DNA of 23,215 nucleotides from a virus (IMGVR_UViG_3300030060_004213:1-23215); one strand, 5' to 3'. Shown: positions 8,550-15,830, counted from the stretch's first letter. Translations and numbers: made by a program. Notes: generated from the letters alone by a model not told the origin.

Positions 8550-9969
8550 AATTTTTGGTCCACCTGGTACAGGTAAGACCTACCGATTACTTCAAAGGGT
8601 AAGAGCATATGTTCGAACTGGTACTCCATATCACCAGATTGGATACTTTGCTTTTACTAAAAAAGCCTCTGGGGTAGCGCGTGATAGGGTGGGAGTATCG
8701 GAAAAACAAGTTCCATACTTCCAAACTATCCATGCGTTTTGTTTTCATCTCCTGAATATGAACGAGGAACAGATTATGCAACCCTATAATTATGAAGAGA
8801 TAGGAAAAAAATTAGGCATACGTGTAAATTTTTCTGACAAATATAATGAAGAGCAGACGCATTATTTAACTTGTAACAATCCATATTTTCAGATGATAGG
8901 TAAAGCTATTAACCTGGACATAGATATAAAAGAATTATTTAACAAAAACGAACATGACAGGAAAGTTATTACCTGGGGTCCATTAAAAAATATTTCTAGA
9001 TATTTAAAAGATTATAAAAAAATAAATGAACTTATGGACTTTAACGATTTAATTAAAACTTTAATTGAAAAACAAGACAAGATACCAAAACTAAAAGCTA
9101 TATTTATTGATGAAGCACAAGACCTATCTCCACTACAATGGAAGTTAGTTGATATATTAAAAACTAAAACTGAACATTTATATTTAGCTGGCGATGATGA
9201 CCAAGCTATCTATGCTTGGGCTGGAGCTGATGTAAATAGATTTATTACAGAACCTGGTAGAGAAATTATTTTAAAACATTCAAGAAGAATATCAAAAGCT
9301 GTACAGCAGCAATCAGAAATACCTATTAGTCGTATAGCAGGCATCAGGAAACATAAAAAATATTTACCAAGACCAGTAGAAGGGTCAGCTCAACACATAA
9401 ATAATCTAGGTCAGGTGAACTTACATGAAGGTAACTGGTTAATTTTATCTAGGACTAAAAGTAATTTACTTTCAATTATGGAAGAACTTAGACGTAAAAA
9501 TTTATACTATCAAAGTAATAAGGGTAAAAGTTTTACAGTTGGAATTTATAACGCTGCAGTAGCTTATACAAAATGGAAAATAGAAGAGTCATTAGAAGAG
9601 GCAGAAATAAATGACATTAGAGATTATATACCTAATGCAAAATTTTGGAATAAAGATAAAGAATGGTATGATGTATTTACTGCAGCGCCACACAAAGAAG
9701 TTTTATATATTAGAAATATGTTAGCAGCAGGGGAAAAATTAAGTGGTAAAGCTAGAATATTTGTTTCTACAATTCATGCAGCAAAAGGTGGTGAAGAAGA
9801 TAATGTAATTTTATCTTTACATCAAAGCGGTAAAGTTCAGAAAGGAATTAAACAAAGTGTTGACAAACAAGACGAAGAGCATAGAGTGTGGTATGTGGGC
9901 ATTTCAAGAGCAAGAAATAATCTATATAAATTAAAAGCTAAAAAAGTAATAAAGGAATATAAACTATGA
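8533..9969 (+). CDS. UvrD/Rep-like superfamily 1 DNA helicase
   Basis: This 478-residue ATP-dependent 3'-5' type helicase has Walker A GPPGTGKT (9-16), motif Ia IGYFAFTKKA, motif Ib-like FQTIHAF, Walker B DEAQD (193-197), and motif III LAGDDDQAIYAWAGA. The C-terminal RecA domain has FVSTIHAAKGGEEDNVIL (motif V region) and EEHRVWYVGISRARNNL (motif VI). It is shorter than bacterial UvrD (about 720 residues), consistent with loss of parts of the 1B/2B subdomains. It presumably unwinds DNA ahead of the PolA enzyme, because no DnaB-like helicase is present here. The start overlaps the glycosyltransferase end by 17 bp, and the stop overlaps the DUF3310 gene (ATGA). Confidence 0.93.
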   Translation: MAKITKIFGPPGTGKTYRLLQRVRAYVRTGTPYHQIGYFAFTKKASGVARDRVGVSEKQVPYFQTIHAFCFHLLNMNEEQIMQPYNYEEIGKKLGIRVNFSDKYNEEQTHYLTCNNPYFQMIGKAINLDIDIKELFNKNEHDRKVITWGPLKNISRYLKDYKKINELMDFNDLIKTLIEKQDKIPKLKAIFIDEAQDLSPLQWKLVDILKTKTEHLYLAGDDDQAIYAWAGADVNRFITEPGREIILKHSRRISKAVQQQSEIPISRIAGIRKHKKYLPRPVEGSAQHINNLGQVNLHEGNWLILSRTKSNLLSIMEELRRKNLYYQSNKGKSFTVGIYNAAVAYTKWKIEESLEEAEINDIRDYIPNAKFWNKDKEWYDVFTAAPHKEVLYIRNMLAAGEKLSGKARIFVSTIHAAKGGEEDNVILSLHQSGKVQKGIKQSVDKQDEEHRVWYVGISRARNNLYKLKAKKVIKEYKL

Positions 9970-10214
9970 CAGACAAAGATATATTTAAAGAATCATTTCC
10001 GCAATATACTCAGGTAGGCGGGAATCACTACACTAAGTTTCCAATACAGCCTTACGAATTTATTTCAAAAAATGATCTTTCATTTTTTCAGGGGAACGTT
10101 GTGAAGTACGTTTGTAGATATCAAAGAAAAGGAGGTATCGAAGATCTTAAAAAGATAGTACATTATTGTCAATTAGAAATGTTGAAATTGAAAGATGGAA
10201 GAAAAAATAAGTAA
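9966..10214 (+). CDS. DUF3310 family small protein
   Basis: This 82-residue protein has the DUF3310 signature: GGNHYTKFPIQPYEFI near the start, then FFQGNVVKYVCRYQRKGGIEDLKK, and a final helix with H-Y-C. The family is widespread in tailed phages near nucleotide metabolism and replication genes. It is sometimes labelled nucleotide-kinase-like, but its activity is not established. It is co-translated with the helicase (ATGA overlap) and overlaps the following small gene by 20 bp. Confidence 0.88.
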   Translation: MTDKDIFKESFPQYTQVGGNHYTKFPIQPYEFISKNDLSFFQGNVVKYVCRYQRKGGIEDLKKIVHYCQLEMLKLKDGRKNK

Positions 10215-10416
10215 CAATAGAATATTAACTATTCATGCTGAATGGTTACGAAATAATGGATTTATAAAACAAGCTGATGAGTGTCTTAACCAAGCAAAAC
10301 TATATACTGATGAGCGTCAAGTAAACGGAAGGAAAAAATATGAAGCTACCAACTTACATGCAAGCTCAAACAGAATGGGTAATGCATACAGAATACCCAG
10401 ACTTAAGAGAGCATGA
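10195..10416 (+). CDS. Small conserved protein of unknown function upstream of PolA
   Basis: This 73-residue basic protein has a helical first part (ILTIHAEWLRNNGFIKQADE) that looks coding and, as I remember, recurs in marine phages beside DUF3310. It overlaps DUF3310 by 20 bp at its start and the polymerase by 77 bp at its end. The last 25 residues are therefore read out of frame through polymerase codons and are low in pattern. The ribosome site is weak. The N-terminal two-thirds is more trustworthy than the tail. Confidence 0.6.
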   Translation: MEEKISNNRILTIHAEWLRNNGFIKQADECLNQAKLYTDERQVNGRKKYEATNLHASSNRMGNAYRIPRLKRA

Positions 10417-12274
10417 AGAAATAGCTATCGACCTTGAAACAAAAGATACAGGTTTAAAATCATTAGGGTCAGGTGCAGTTGTAGGACGTGGAGAAGTTGT
10501 TGGGATAGCTGTAGCTGTTGAACACGGTAGTTGGTATTTTCCTATAGCTCACGCAGAAGGTCCAAACTCTAATCGAGAAAAAACTTTAGAGTGGTTTAAA
10601 GATATTTTAAATTGTCCAGCTACAAAAATTTTTCATAACGCTATGTACGACGTATGTTGGATACGTAAATTAGGCTTAAATATCAATGGTTTAGTGGTAG
10701 ATACAATGGTTGCATGTTCACTCCTAGACGAGAATAGATTTTCTTACACACTCAATACTTTGTCATGGCATTTTTTAAACAAAGGTAAAAATGAAAAGTC
10801 ACTTACTGAAGCAGCTAAGTCAAGAGGACTAGATGCAAAAGCTGACATGTGGCAGTTGCCTGCAAGTGAAGTTGGAGCTTACGCTGAAAAAGATGCAGAG
10901 TTAACTTTTGAACTTTGGCAGCATGTAAAAAAATTAATTGTTGAAGAAGATATACAAGATATTTTTAATCTTGAGACAGATCTTTTTCCTTGTTTGGTTG
11001 ATATGCGTTTCCTAGGGGTGCGGGTAGACGTTGAAGCAGCCAATCAATTAAAAAAAGAATTAACCACCAAAGAAGAATTGCTACTACACCAAGTGAAAAA
11101 AGAAACAGGAGTAGACACTCAAATATGGGCTGCAAGATCGATTGCAAAAGTTTTCGATAAATTAAATTTACCTTACGATAAGACCGAGAAAACAGAGTCA
11201 CCTTCATTTACAAAAAATTTCCTTTCTAATCATCCACATCCTACAGTGCAATTAATAGCACAGGCTAGAAAAATAAACAAGGTCAATACAACTTTTATAG
11301 ATACAATATTAAAACATGAGCATTGTGGTAGAATACATGCGGAGATAAATCAAATAAGATCTGATGACGGTGGTACAGTAACCGGAAGATTTTCATATCA
11401 GAATCCAAACCTACAACAAATACCTGCAAGAGATCCAGATACAGGTCCACTAATTAGAAGTTTGTTTATACCTGAGGAAGGTATGAAGTGGGGATGTTTT
11501 GATTACTCGCAACAGGAACCAAGACTTGTTGCACACTATGCATTAAGATTTGGTTTATCTTCTGTAAATCAAATTGCAGATTCTTATGACTCAAATCCTA
11601 AAACAGATTTTCACCGTATCGTAGCAGACATGGCAGAGATACCACGTAGTCAAGCTAAAGTAATTAATCTAGGATTGTTTTATGGAATGGGTAAAGCAAA
11701 GCTACAGGCAGAGTTAGGTGTATCAAAAGACAAAGCTTCTGCGTTGTCAGAAAGATATCATACTCGTGTACCATTTGTAAAACAGTTGATGAATAAATTA
11801 ATGAACGCTGCATCTAGCAAAGGTAAAATAAAAACTTTACTTGGTAGAAGATGTAGGTTTCCAAAATATGAACCTGTCTTACGTGGTGATGACTGGGGTA
11901 AATATGTACCTGCAGAAGATCATGAGAGAATGTTAGAGTTACAACAAATGGGACCAACACTCCTAGACGAAAATGGTAATGACACAGGTAAGAAAAATTA
12001 TTGGCATAACAATGCAGCAAGAAGAGCATTTACATACAAAGCATTAAATAAATTAATTCAAGGTAGTGCTGCCGACATGACAAAGAAAGCTATGTTAGAT
12101 TTATGGAAAGAGGGCATCACACCACATATACAAGTACATGATGAACTTGATATATCAGTGACCAATGATTTAGAGGCTGCAAAGATAAAAGACATTATGG
12201 AAAATGCAGTTGACTTAAAGATACCTAATAAGGTAGACTATGAATCGGGCCCAAATTGGGGCTCAATAAAATGA
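10340..12274 (+). CDS. polA: DNA polymerase I (family A) with 3'-5' exonuclease domain
   Basis: This 644-residue replicative polymerase has an N-terminal DnaQ-like exonuclease: IAIDLETK (Asp/Glu pair), FHNAMYDVCWIRKLG and YAEKDAELTFELW. The polymerase domain has motif A CFDYSQQEPRLVAHYA, motif B RSQAKVINLGLFYGMG (residues 436-451) and motif C HIQVHDELDIS. There is no 5'-3' exonuclease domain, which is normal for phage enzymes. The position equivalent to E. coli Phe762 is leucine (L444), a variant known in marine viral PolA proteins and linked to altered speed and fidelity. AAGGA before the ATG supports the start. It works with the upstream primase and UvrD-like helicase. Confidence 0.96.
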   Translation: MKLPTYMQAQTEWVMHTEYPDLREHEEIAIDLETKDTGLKSLGSGAVVGRGEVVGIAVAVEHGSWYFPIAHAEGPNSNREKTLEWFKDILNCPATKIFHNAMYDVCWIRKLGLNINGLVVDTMVACSLLDENRFSYTLNTLSWHFLNKGKNEKSLTEAAKSRGLDAKADMWQLPASEVGAYAEKDAELTFELWQHVKKLIVEEDIQDIFNLETDLFPCLVDMRFLGVRVDVEAANQLKKELTTKEELLLHQVKKETGVDTQIWAARSIAKVFDKLNLPYDKTEKTESPSFTKNFLSNHPHPTVQLIAQARKINKVNTTFIDTILKHEHCGRIHAEINQIRSDDGGTVTGRFSYQNPNLQQIPARDPDTGPLIRSLFIPEEGMKWGCFDYSQQEPRLVAHYALRFGLSSVNQIADSYDSNPKTDFHRIVADMAEIPRSQAKVINLGLFYGMGKAKLQAELGVSKDKASALSERYHTRVPFVKQLMNKLMNAASSKGKIKTLLGRRCRFPKYEPVLRGDDWGKYVPAEDHERMLELQQMGPTLLDENGNDTGKKNYWHNNAARRAFTYKALNKLIQGSAADMTKKAMLDLWKEGITPHIQVHDELDISVTNDLEAAKIKDIMENAVDLKIPNKVDYESGPNWGSIK

Positions 12275-12280
12275 TTGACT

Positions 12281-12928
12281 ATGGCTTATTTAAATGCAAA
12301 CATACCAGTAACTTATGCACAAATAAGAAGGGAGTACTTATATGACCTTACCAGACATCATGGAGAAGTTGAAGACTGTATCATCTTCGGCGTTACGTCA
12401 ATTACGGGACGTCCTATCCTATTTCATGCGATTATGGAAAATGGGGCTATCTTTTATCGTCTCCCGATTAGCGCCTTCATTCAGCGTGGCTTTGAAGCAA
12501 AAGAAGTTCCTCAACGTAGACTTGATGAGTTGGAGCTCTGGAATTCTTTTAGTTATTATCCTGCTATTACTTCTTACGATATCCTAGACGGACAAGCCGG
12601 AAAATATATAGGTAAAGATAAAAAATGGTATTCAGGTAAATATTTATTTACTGTTGACTGGGCTCACCCAGAGAGTAATATAGTAGACACTGATCATTCA
12701 GAAATACCGCACGAACATAAGTGCGCACATATACTTGCCTTAGATGACGGCAACTATGCGGCCCAGCCAAACAACAGAATTATATGGGACATACCTTCAT
12801 TTACTGTGAAGGATGATATCCCGGACTGGAAAGTTCAAACAAGCGAGTGGAACGTAGAAGACTCTCGCCAGTGGAGAACAGAGGACACTGATAAATTTTT
12901 CTACGAAATTGAGGAGAAGAAAAAATGA
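12281..12928 (+). CDS. Conserved phage protein of unknown function
   Basis: This 215-residue soluble, acidic protein follows polA directly. ATG 12281 is preferred over TTG 12275; neither has a clear ribosome site, so it may be read by coupling with polA. The N-terminal half (YAQIRREYLYDLTRHHGE, then CIIFGVTSITGRPILFHAI) and PISAFIQRGF look globular. The C-terminal half is rich in W, D and N (RIIWDIPSFTVKDD, DWKVQTSEWNVEDSR). I recall homologues next to PolA in pelagiphages and uncultured marine phages but no function. The stop overlaps the next start (ATGA). Confidence 0.82.
   Translation: MAYLNANIPVTYAQIRREYLYDLTRHHGEVEDCIIFGVTSITGRPILFHAIMENGAIFYRLPISAFIQRGFEAKEVPQRRLDELELWNSFSYYPAITSYDILDGQAGKYIGKDKKWYSGKYLFTVDWAHPESNIVDTDHSEIPHEHKCAHILALDDGNYAAQPNNRIIWDIPSFTVKDDIPDWKVQTSEWNVEDSRQWRTEDTDKFFYEIEEKKK
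12342..12587 (+). CDS. Candidate nested ORF with C-terminal transmembrane segment (low confidence)
   Basis: An 81-codon frame lies wholly inside the preceding gene in the +1 frame. A textbook ribosome site, AAGGGAG (12328-12334), lies 7 nt before its ATG, better than that of the host gene. The product would be basic and helical, with a hydrophobic C-terminal end (GILLVIILLLLLTIS), compatible with a small membrane-anchored protein. In A+T-rich DNA a second open frame of this length can occur by chance, and the ribosome-site bases also encode plausible residues in the main frame, so this is only a candidate. Confidence 0.22.
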   Translation: MTLPDIMEKLKTVSSSALRQLRDVLSYFMRLWKMGLSFIVSRLAPSFSVALKQKKFLNVDLMSWSSGILLVIILLLLLTIS

Positions 12929-13098
12929 GTATAAGATATGCACAACCTACTAATGTTTGTGTGATTTGTGGTATCCGGACAAGGGGATTGCCATGTCCTA
13001 CATGTATTACAGAAGAACAAGTGGAGGATAGTATGATTAAAAAAATTTGGAAAAAAATAAAAGAATTTTCTAAAAGATTAATCTTTTGGACTAGATAA
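12925..13098 (+). CDS. Small zinc-ribbon protein with a possible internal start
   Basis: This 57-residue protein begins ATGA across the previous stop and ends TAATG with the next gene. Cys12, Cys15, Cys24 and Cys27 form a CxxC-x8-CxxC zinc ribbon (CVICGIRTRGLPCPTC). The C-terminal third is strongly basic and amphipathic (MIKKIWKKIKEFSKRLIFW). A second start, ATG 13033, has an excellent GGAGG at 13023-13027 and would make just that 21-residue peptide. Role unknown; small zinc ribbons in phages often bind nucleic acid or host polymerase. Confidence 0.7.
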   Translation: MSIRYAQPTNVCVICGIRTRGLPCPTCITEEQVEDSMIKKIWKKIKEFSKRLIFWTR

Positions 13099-13409
13099 TG
13101 GATTTAGCAAGTTTACTAAAAAAGAATTTTGTATTAGTTCCGGTAGTGGCTTCGGTCCTTGTCGGAACTTTTACTGGTGTTAAATATGTAGTAAACTTAA
13201 CAGATACTATTAATGGAAATAAAGCACAGATAGAAAACATTCAAAGAGACATGACTGTTCTTACAGACAAAGTAAATTTAATAACAGGTAAACTTGAAAG
13301 AGCTGAAGGAACATGGGAGATGGCTGAAAATTTATATGAAGTTTTAGCTAATAAAGTTAATGAAATGGAATGGGATATTAAAGATTTAAACAGAGAGATA
13401 AATTATTAG
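13098..13409 (+). CDS. Membrane-anchored coiled-coil protein (lysis/envelope block)
   Basis: This 103-residue protein has a short cytoplasmic start (MDLASLLKKNF), one transmembrane helix at about residues 11-32 (VLVPVVASVLVGTFTGVKYV), and then a long coiled coil to the end (ENIQRDMTVLTDKVNLITGK). The layout is that of a bitopic inner-membrane protein with a helical periplasmic domain, as in i-spanins or accessory holins. Position among other membrane proteins upstream of the M15 endolysin supports an envelope role; no family is recognised. The start overlaps the previous stop by 1 nt. Confidence 0.72.
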   Translation: MDLASLLKKNFVLVPVVASVLVGTFTGVKYVVNLTDTINGNKAQIENIQRDMTVLTDKVNLITGKLERAEGTWEMAENLYEVLANKVNEMEWDIKDLNREINY

Positions 13410-13432
13410 GATGAACAATGGAGGTAGCCAAG

Positions 13433-13978
13433 ATGAATTATTATTTTACAGGGATATTAATTATTTTGCTATGTCTATTAGCTTTTATGGGCCCTGCATA
13501 TCCTAGAAACGAATATTTAAATTCATACCCTAACGAATGTAGAACTGGTGAGGTAGATGTATCTGTGTCAGCTCGACAGTATGATTACGATAATTATGAT
13601 CAAAGTTGGAATGAAAGTAATAGTCAAGATGTAAGACTTACGTTTAGAAAGTATTTAGGTAATTTACAGTGCAATGAAAGGAATGATTTAGCGCTGGAAA
13701 ATGAACGACTTAGACAACAATTAGAGTTAATGAAGATGTGTAACAAAGTGAATAGAAATCCTACACTTAAACACAACTCAAACTTTGATTTATTGGTATC
13801 AAAATGTAGAGGTATTGTGCCTGTAAACATGAATGAGGAAAGACCTGAACGTAAAAATTTATGGAAAGAAGAGAAGACAAAATATTTAAAAGATAATCCA
13901 GACGCTAAAACCATGGATAATACAACATTGAAAATGCCTCCAAAAGACTTTATAATGCCGGAACCAAAAGATGAGTAA
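13433..13978 (+). CDS. Exported or membrane-anchored protein with coiled coil, unknown function
   Basis: The start is placed at ATG 13433 because GGAGGT (13420-13425) is 7 nt upstream; an in-frame ATG at 13418 overlaps that ribosome site. The 181-residue product begins with a signal-type hydrophobic segment (YYFTGILIILLCLLAFMGPA). A predicted extracytoplasmic part follows, with four further cysteines that may form disulfides, and a coiled coil around LALENERLRQQLELMK. The C-terminus is charged and proline-containing. It may be a periplasmic component of the lysis/envelope block. Not recognised beyond that. Confidence 0.72.
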   Translation: MNYYFTGILIILLCLLAFMGPAYPRNEYLNSYPNECRTGEVDVSVSARQYDYDNYDQSWNESNSQDVRLTFRKYLGNLQCNERNDLALENERLRQQLELMKMCNKVNRNPTLKHNSNFDLLVSKCRGIVPVNMNEERPERKNLWKEEKTKYLKDNPDAKTMDNTTLKMPPKDFIMPEPKDE

Positions 13979-14372
13979 CAAACCTTTAACAATATCTGAC
14001 GAAGCTAAAGTGCAGATGCCAATGAAGACGGTTGCGTCTTTGATAGCGCTCGTTGCAATCGGCACCTGGGCTTATTTTGGTATCAATGAGAAGCTCAACC
14101 AGCACAGTACAAAATTAGAATTATTTGAAAAAGATCTACAACACAACACAGAGTTTAGAATCAAATACCCACGTGGAGAACTTGGTCAGTCTTCCGGGGA
14201 AGCGGAGCTCTTCATGTTGGTGGAACATATCGCAGGATTATTAGATGAGTTAGAAGTAGAAGTTAAGAGTATGAGAAACAACGCAGTAAACATAGAATTT
14301 TTACAAGAGAGAACAAAAAAACTTACAGAGGATGTAGAAAAATTAATTAGAAATGGTAATGGTCACCAATGA
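13971..14372 (+). CDS. Bitopic membrane protein with periplasmic coiled coil
   Basis: This 133-residue protein starts MSNKPLTISDEAKVQMPMKT, followed by one transmembrane helix at about 19-38 (TVASLIALVAIGTWAYFGI), then coiled-coil helices to the end with LFMLVEHIAGLLDELEVEV. Proteins with this opening are, as I remember, frequent in uncultured marine phages next to an M15 peptidase. The arrangement suggests a holin, spanin or virion membrane component, but none is proven. It overlaps the previous gene by 8 bp and the next by 4 bp. Confidence 0.78.
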   Translation: MSNKPLTISDEAKVQMPMKTVASLIALVAIGTWAYFGINEKLNQHSTKLELFEKDLQHNTEFRIKYPRGELGQSSGEAELFMLVEHIAGLLDELEVEVKSMRNNAVNIEFLQERTKKLTEDVEKLIRNGNGHQ

Positions 14373-14578
14373 TAGAGATTGTATTTGCATTAATATTAGA
14401 ATTAAATGGGACGATGATAGAACATGTTTATAAAGATTCTTTAAAAGCGTGCCTTTACTCAAAGCGCATAGCTAAACAAGAAGTAAATCCAGAACGAGTA
14501 GTCTTCAAATGTAAAAAAGTAAAAGCAGAGACAGAGGTCTACCAGGATAGAAAAAGAATTTTAAAAATAATTGAATAA
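14369..14578 (+). CDS. Small secreted or membrane-associated protein
   Basis: This 69-residue protein has a hydrophobic N-terminus (MIEIVFALILELNG) followed by a short domain with two cysteines (KACLYSKRIAKQEVNPERVVFKC) and a basic tail. The SKRIA segment followed by VxFKC recurs in small proteins of marine phages near lysis genes, by memory. The weak hydrophobic start may be a signal or a buried strand. It begins ATGA across the previous stop. Function unknown; the two cysteines could pair outside the cytoplasm. Confidence 0.68.
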   Translation: MIEIVFALILELNGTMIEHVYKDSLKACLYSKRIAKQEVNPERVVFKCKKVKAETEVYQDRKRILKIIE

Positions 14579-14600
14579 AAAATCAAACAAAAAAAATCAA

Positions 14601-14699
14601 ATGGCTAAACTATTAAAAGATAGAAGGTATAAACAACGTATACTTAAATCTAAAAAACTATATAATAGGAAGGATAAAAATTATGAATCTATCACGTAA
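14601..14699 (+). CDS. Very small basic protein
   Basis: This 32-residue frame begins MAKLLKDRRYKQRILKSKK and is almost entirely basic and helical, so RNA or DNA binding is possible. It overlaps the M15 gene by 17 bp at its end, a common arrangement in this genome. Similar basic peptides upstream of endolysin-type genes are familiar to me from pelagiphage-like genomes. It is short, but the sequence is not a shadow of another gene. Confidence 0.5.
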   Translation: MAKLLKDRRYKQRILKSKKLYNRKDKNYESIT

Positions 14700-15159
14700 C
14701 TTTACTCTTTCAGAGTTAACTAAATCAGATACTGCTATACGTAAGGGTATCAATAACAATCCTAACGCAGAGCAAATAGAAAAATTAAAAGCATTATGTG
14801 AAAACATCCTACAGCCAGTACGTGATCACTTCGGCAGAGTTAAAATTACTAGCGGATTCCGTAGCGTAGAATTATGTGAAGCTATTGGTAGCTCGGCTAG
14901 ATCGCAGCATGCAAAAGCTGAGGCGGCAGATTTCGAATGTGTTGGAGTAGACAATGCTGAATTATTTGATTGGATTAAATCAAACCTTTCACCAGATCAA
15001 TTGATCCTCGAGTTCTACACTCCAGGCGAACCTAATAGTGGGTGGATTCACTGCAGCTGGATAGAAGGGACACCAAGAGCATCATTCCTACACGCATACA
15101 AATCAGAGGGTAAAACAAAATACAAACCTATAATGGGAAGTGCTAAAGACATTGTCTAA
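14683..15159 (+). CDS. Peptidase M15 family endolysin (D-Ala-D-Ala carboxypeptidase/endopeptidase type)
   Basis: This 158-residue zinc metallopeptidase is expected to cut peptide cross-links in peptidoglycan. The zinc ligands are visible: H76 and D83 in SQHAKAEAADFE, and H123 in WIHCSW; E110 in ILEFYTP is the likely catalytic acid. The substrate-side motif VKITSGFRSVELCEAIGSS is also typical of M15A/M15_3 enzymes. There is no signal peptide, so release would need a holin, and several small membrane proteins lie just upstream. AATAGGA before the ATG gives an adequate ribosome site. Family length is typical for a single-domain phage endolysin. Confidence 0.92.
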   Translation: MNLSRNFTLSELTKSDTAIRKGINNNPNAEQIEKLKALCENILQPVRDHFGRVKITSGFRSVELCEAIGSSARSQHAKAEAADFECVGVDNAELFDWIKSNLSPDQLILEFYTPGEPNSGWIHCSWIEGTPRASFLHAYKSEGKTKYKPIMGSAKDIV

Positions 15160-15367
15160 AATAAAATTTAATTTTTCAAAAATTGATACAGTGCACGGGC
15201 ATTGTGAAGAGTGCGAGGAAGAAACTATTATGGTTGCAATCGTTACTGATTATTATAGATGTACAAATTGTGGTGCTGATACTAGACAACATGTTAATGG
15301 TAGTATAAGATATTTAAAACTAAATGAGAGTGATAAAGAATGGCTAAGAAGACAACGTTCGGAGTAA
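15140..15367 (+). CDS. Zinc-ribbon small protein
   Basis: This 75-residue protein has a CxxC pair in HGHCEECEEETIM and another in YYRCTNCGADTR, forming a four-cysteine zinc ribbon of about 20 residues. The remainder is basic and hydrophilic. The GTG start at 15140 overlaps the endolysin by 20 bp; TTG 15152 (MSKIKFNF) is an equally plausible start with less overlap. Such ribbons may bind nucleic acids or RNA polymerase; none is shown here. The end overlaps the next tiny gene by 28 bp. Confidence 0.72.
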   Translation: MLKTLSKIKFNFSKIDTVHGHCEECEEETIMVAIVTDYYRCTNCGADTRQHVNGSIRYLKLNESDKEWLRRQRSE

Positions 15368-15471
15368 ATAACTATCGAGAACGATCAAGAAAGAAGATAG
15401 GAAGACACAAAAAAAGGATGAATAAACATGAGAAACGAAATTTCAAACCCAACATTGGTCAAGGGCGTTAA
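15340..15471 (+). CDS. Tiny highly basic protein
   Basis: The 43-residue product, containing TTFGVNNYRERSRKK and HKKRMNKHEKRNF, is extremely basic (about 40% K/R/H). I recall closely similar peptides as a recurrent small gene in marine phages. The charge suggests nucleic-acid binding. It overlaps the upstream zinc-ribbon gene by 28 bp and the downstream gene by 44 bp in different frames, so the three genes form a nested cascade. Confidence 0.62.
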   Translation: MAKKTTFGVNNYRERSRKKIGRHKKRMNKHEKRNFKPNIGQGR

Positions 15472-15586
15472 AGAATTAGATAGATTATCTAATTTATATT
15501 ATAAGTCACGAGACGAAAAATACCGCGAAGAATGGTACCGGTTGACAAAGAAGTTGTCTCTTCTTCTACCTTGGGTTTCTTCTTAG
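15428..15586 (+). CDS. Small helical protein of unknown function
   Basis: This 52-residue frame contains EISNPTLVKGVKELDRLSN and YREEWYRLTKKL, a helical, charged sequence that looks coding. An AAAGGATG tract lies upstream. Its last 98 bp overlap the end of the minus-strand gene at 15489-15800, so the two are convergent and antisense to each other. Unknown function; proteins of this size and composition are common fillers in pelagiphage-like genomes. Confidence 0.6.
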   Translation: MRNEISNPTLVKGVKELDRLSNLYYKSRDEKYREEWYRLTKKLSLLLPWVSS

Positions 15587-15800
15587 GTACTATGACCTCT
15601 TCACACACGAATCTAGGATACATTCTTAATTTTACTACATCTTCTTGTTTAAAATTACCTTGGTACAATATCTCGTATGACTCTGATAACCCATTACGGA
15701 CGCAATCATAGTAGCTATCCTGTGGTTTAGGGTATGTTTCGTGAGTAAAGCAATTACCCGCTATGCTAGAACATATGTATATTGTTAAAAAGAATTTCAT
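15489..15800 (-). CDS. Small exported cysteine-containing protein
   Basis: This 103-residue protein, from ATG 15800 (a GTG lies two codons upstream), starts MKFFLTIYICSSIAGNCF, a signal-like hydrophobic segment. It then has conserved-looking YPKPQDSYYDCVRNGLSESYE and MYPRFVCEEV, with four cysteines, and a lysine/proline tail. I know this Cys-containing pattern from uncultured marine phages, usually as isolated minus-strand genes with no function. Periplasmic location is likely. A superinfection or envelope role would be speculation. The last ~19 residues overlap the plus-strand gene at 15428-15586. Confidence 0.68.
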   Translation of the reverse strand: MKFFLTIYICSSIAGNCFTHETYPKPQDSYYDCVRNGLSESYEILYQGNFKQEDVVKLRMYPRFVCEEVIVPKKKPKVEEETTSLSTGTILRGIFRLVTYNIN

Positions 15801-15830
15801 TGACACCTACTTGTAATTATTATATATAAT
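15800..15830 (+). promoter_or_regulatory. Sigma70-like promoter for the regulator gene at 15866
   Basis: TTGACA (15800-15805) is followed by TATATAAT (15823-15830; spacing 17 to TATATA, 19 to TATAAT). ATCCTATA (15829-15836) overlaps the end of the -10 and lies at the expected start point. The downstream gene has a good AAAGGA ribosome site. This gap also carries the start of the minus-strand gene, whose ATG overlaps the -35. Confidence 0.68.

Noticed and set aside
10965-12029. Minus-strand frames inside the polymerase gene
   Set aside because: The plus-strand PolA motifs cover the region; the antisense products are Leu/Phe-rich translation artefacts.
13411-13506. 31-codon frame starting ATG 13411
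   Set aside because: It lies over the ribosome site and start of the exported protein gene in another frame; the product shows no meaningful pattern.
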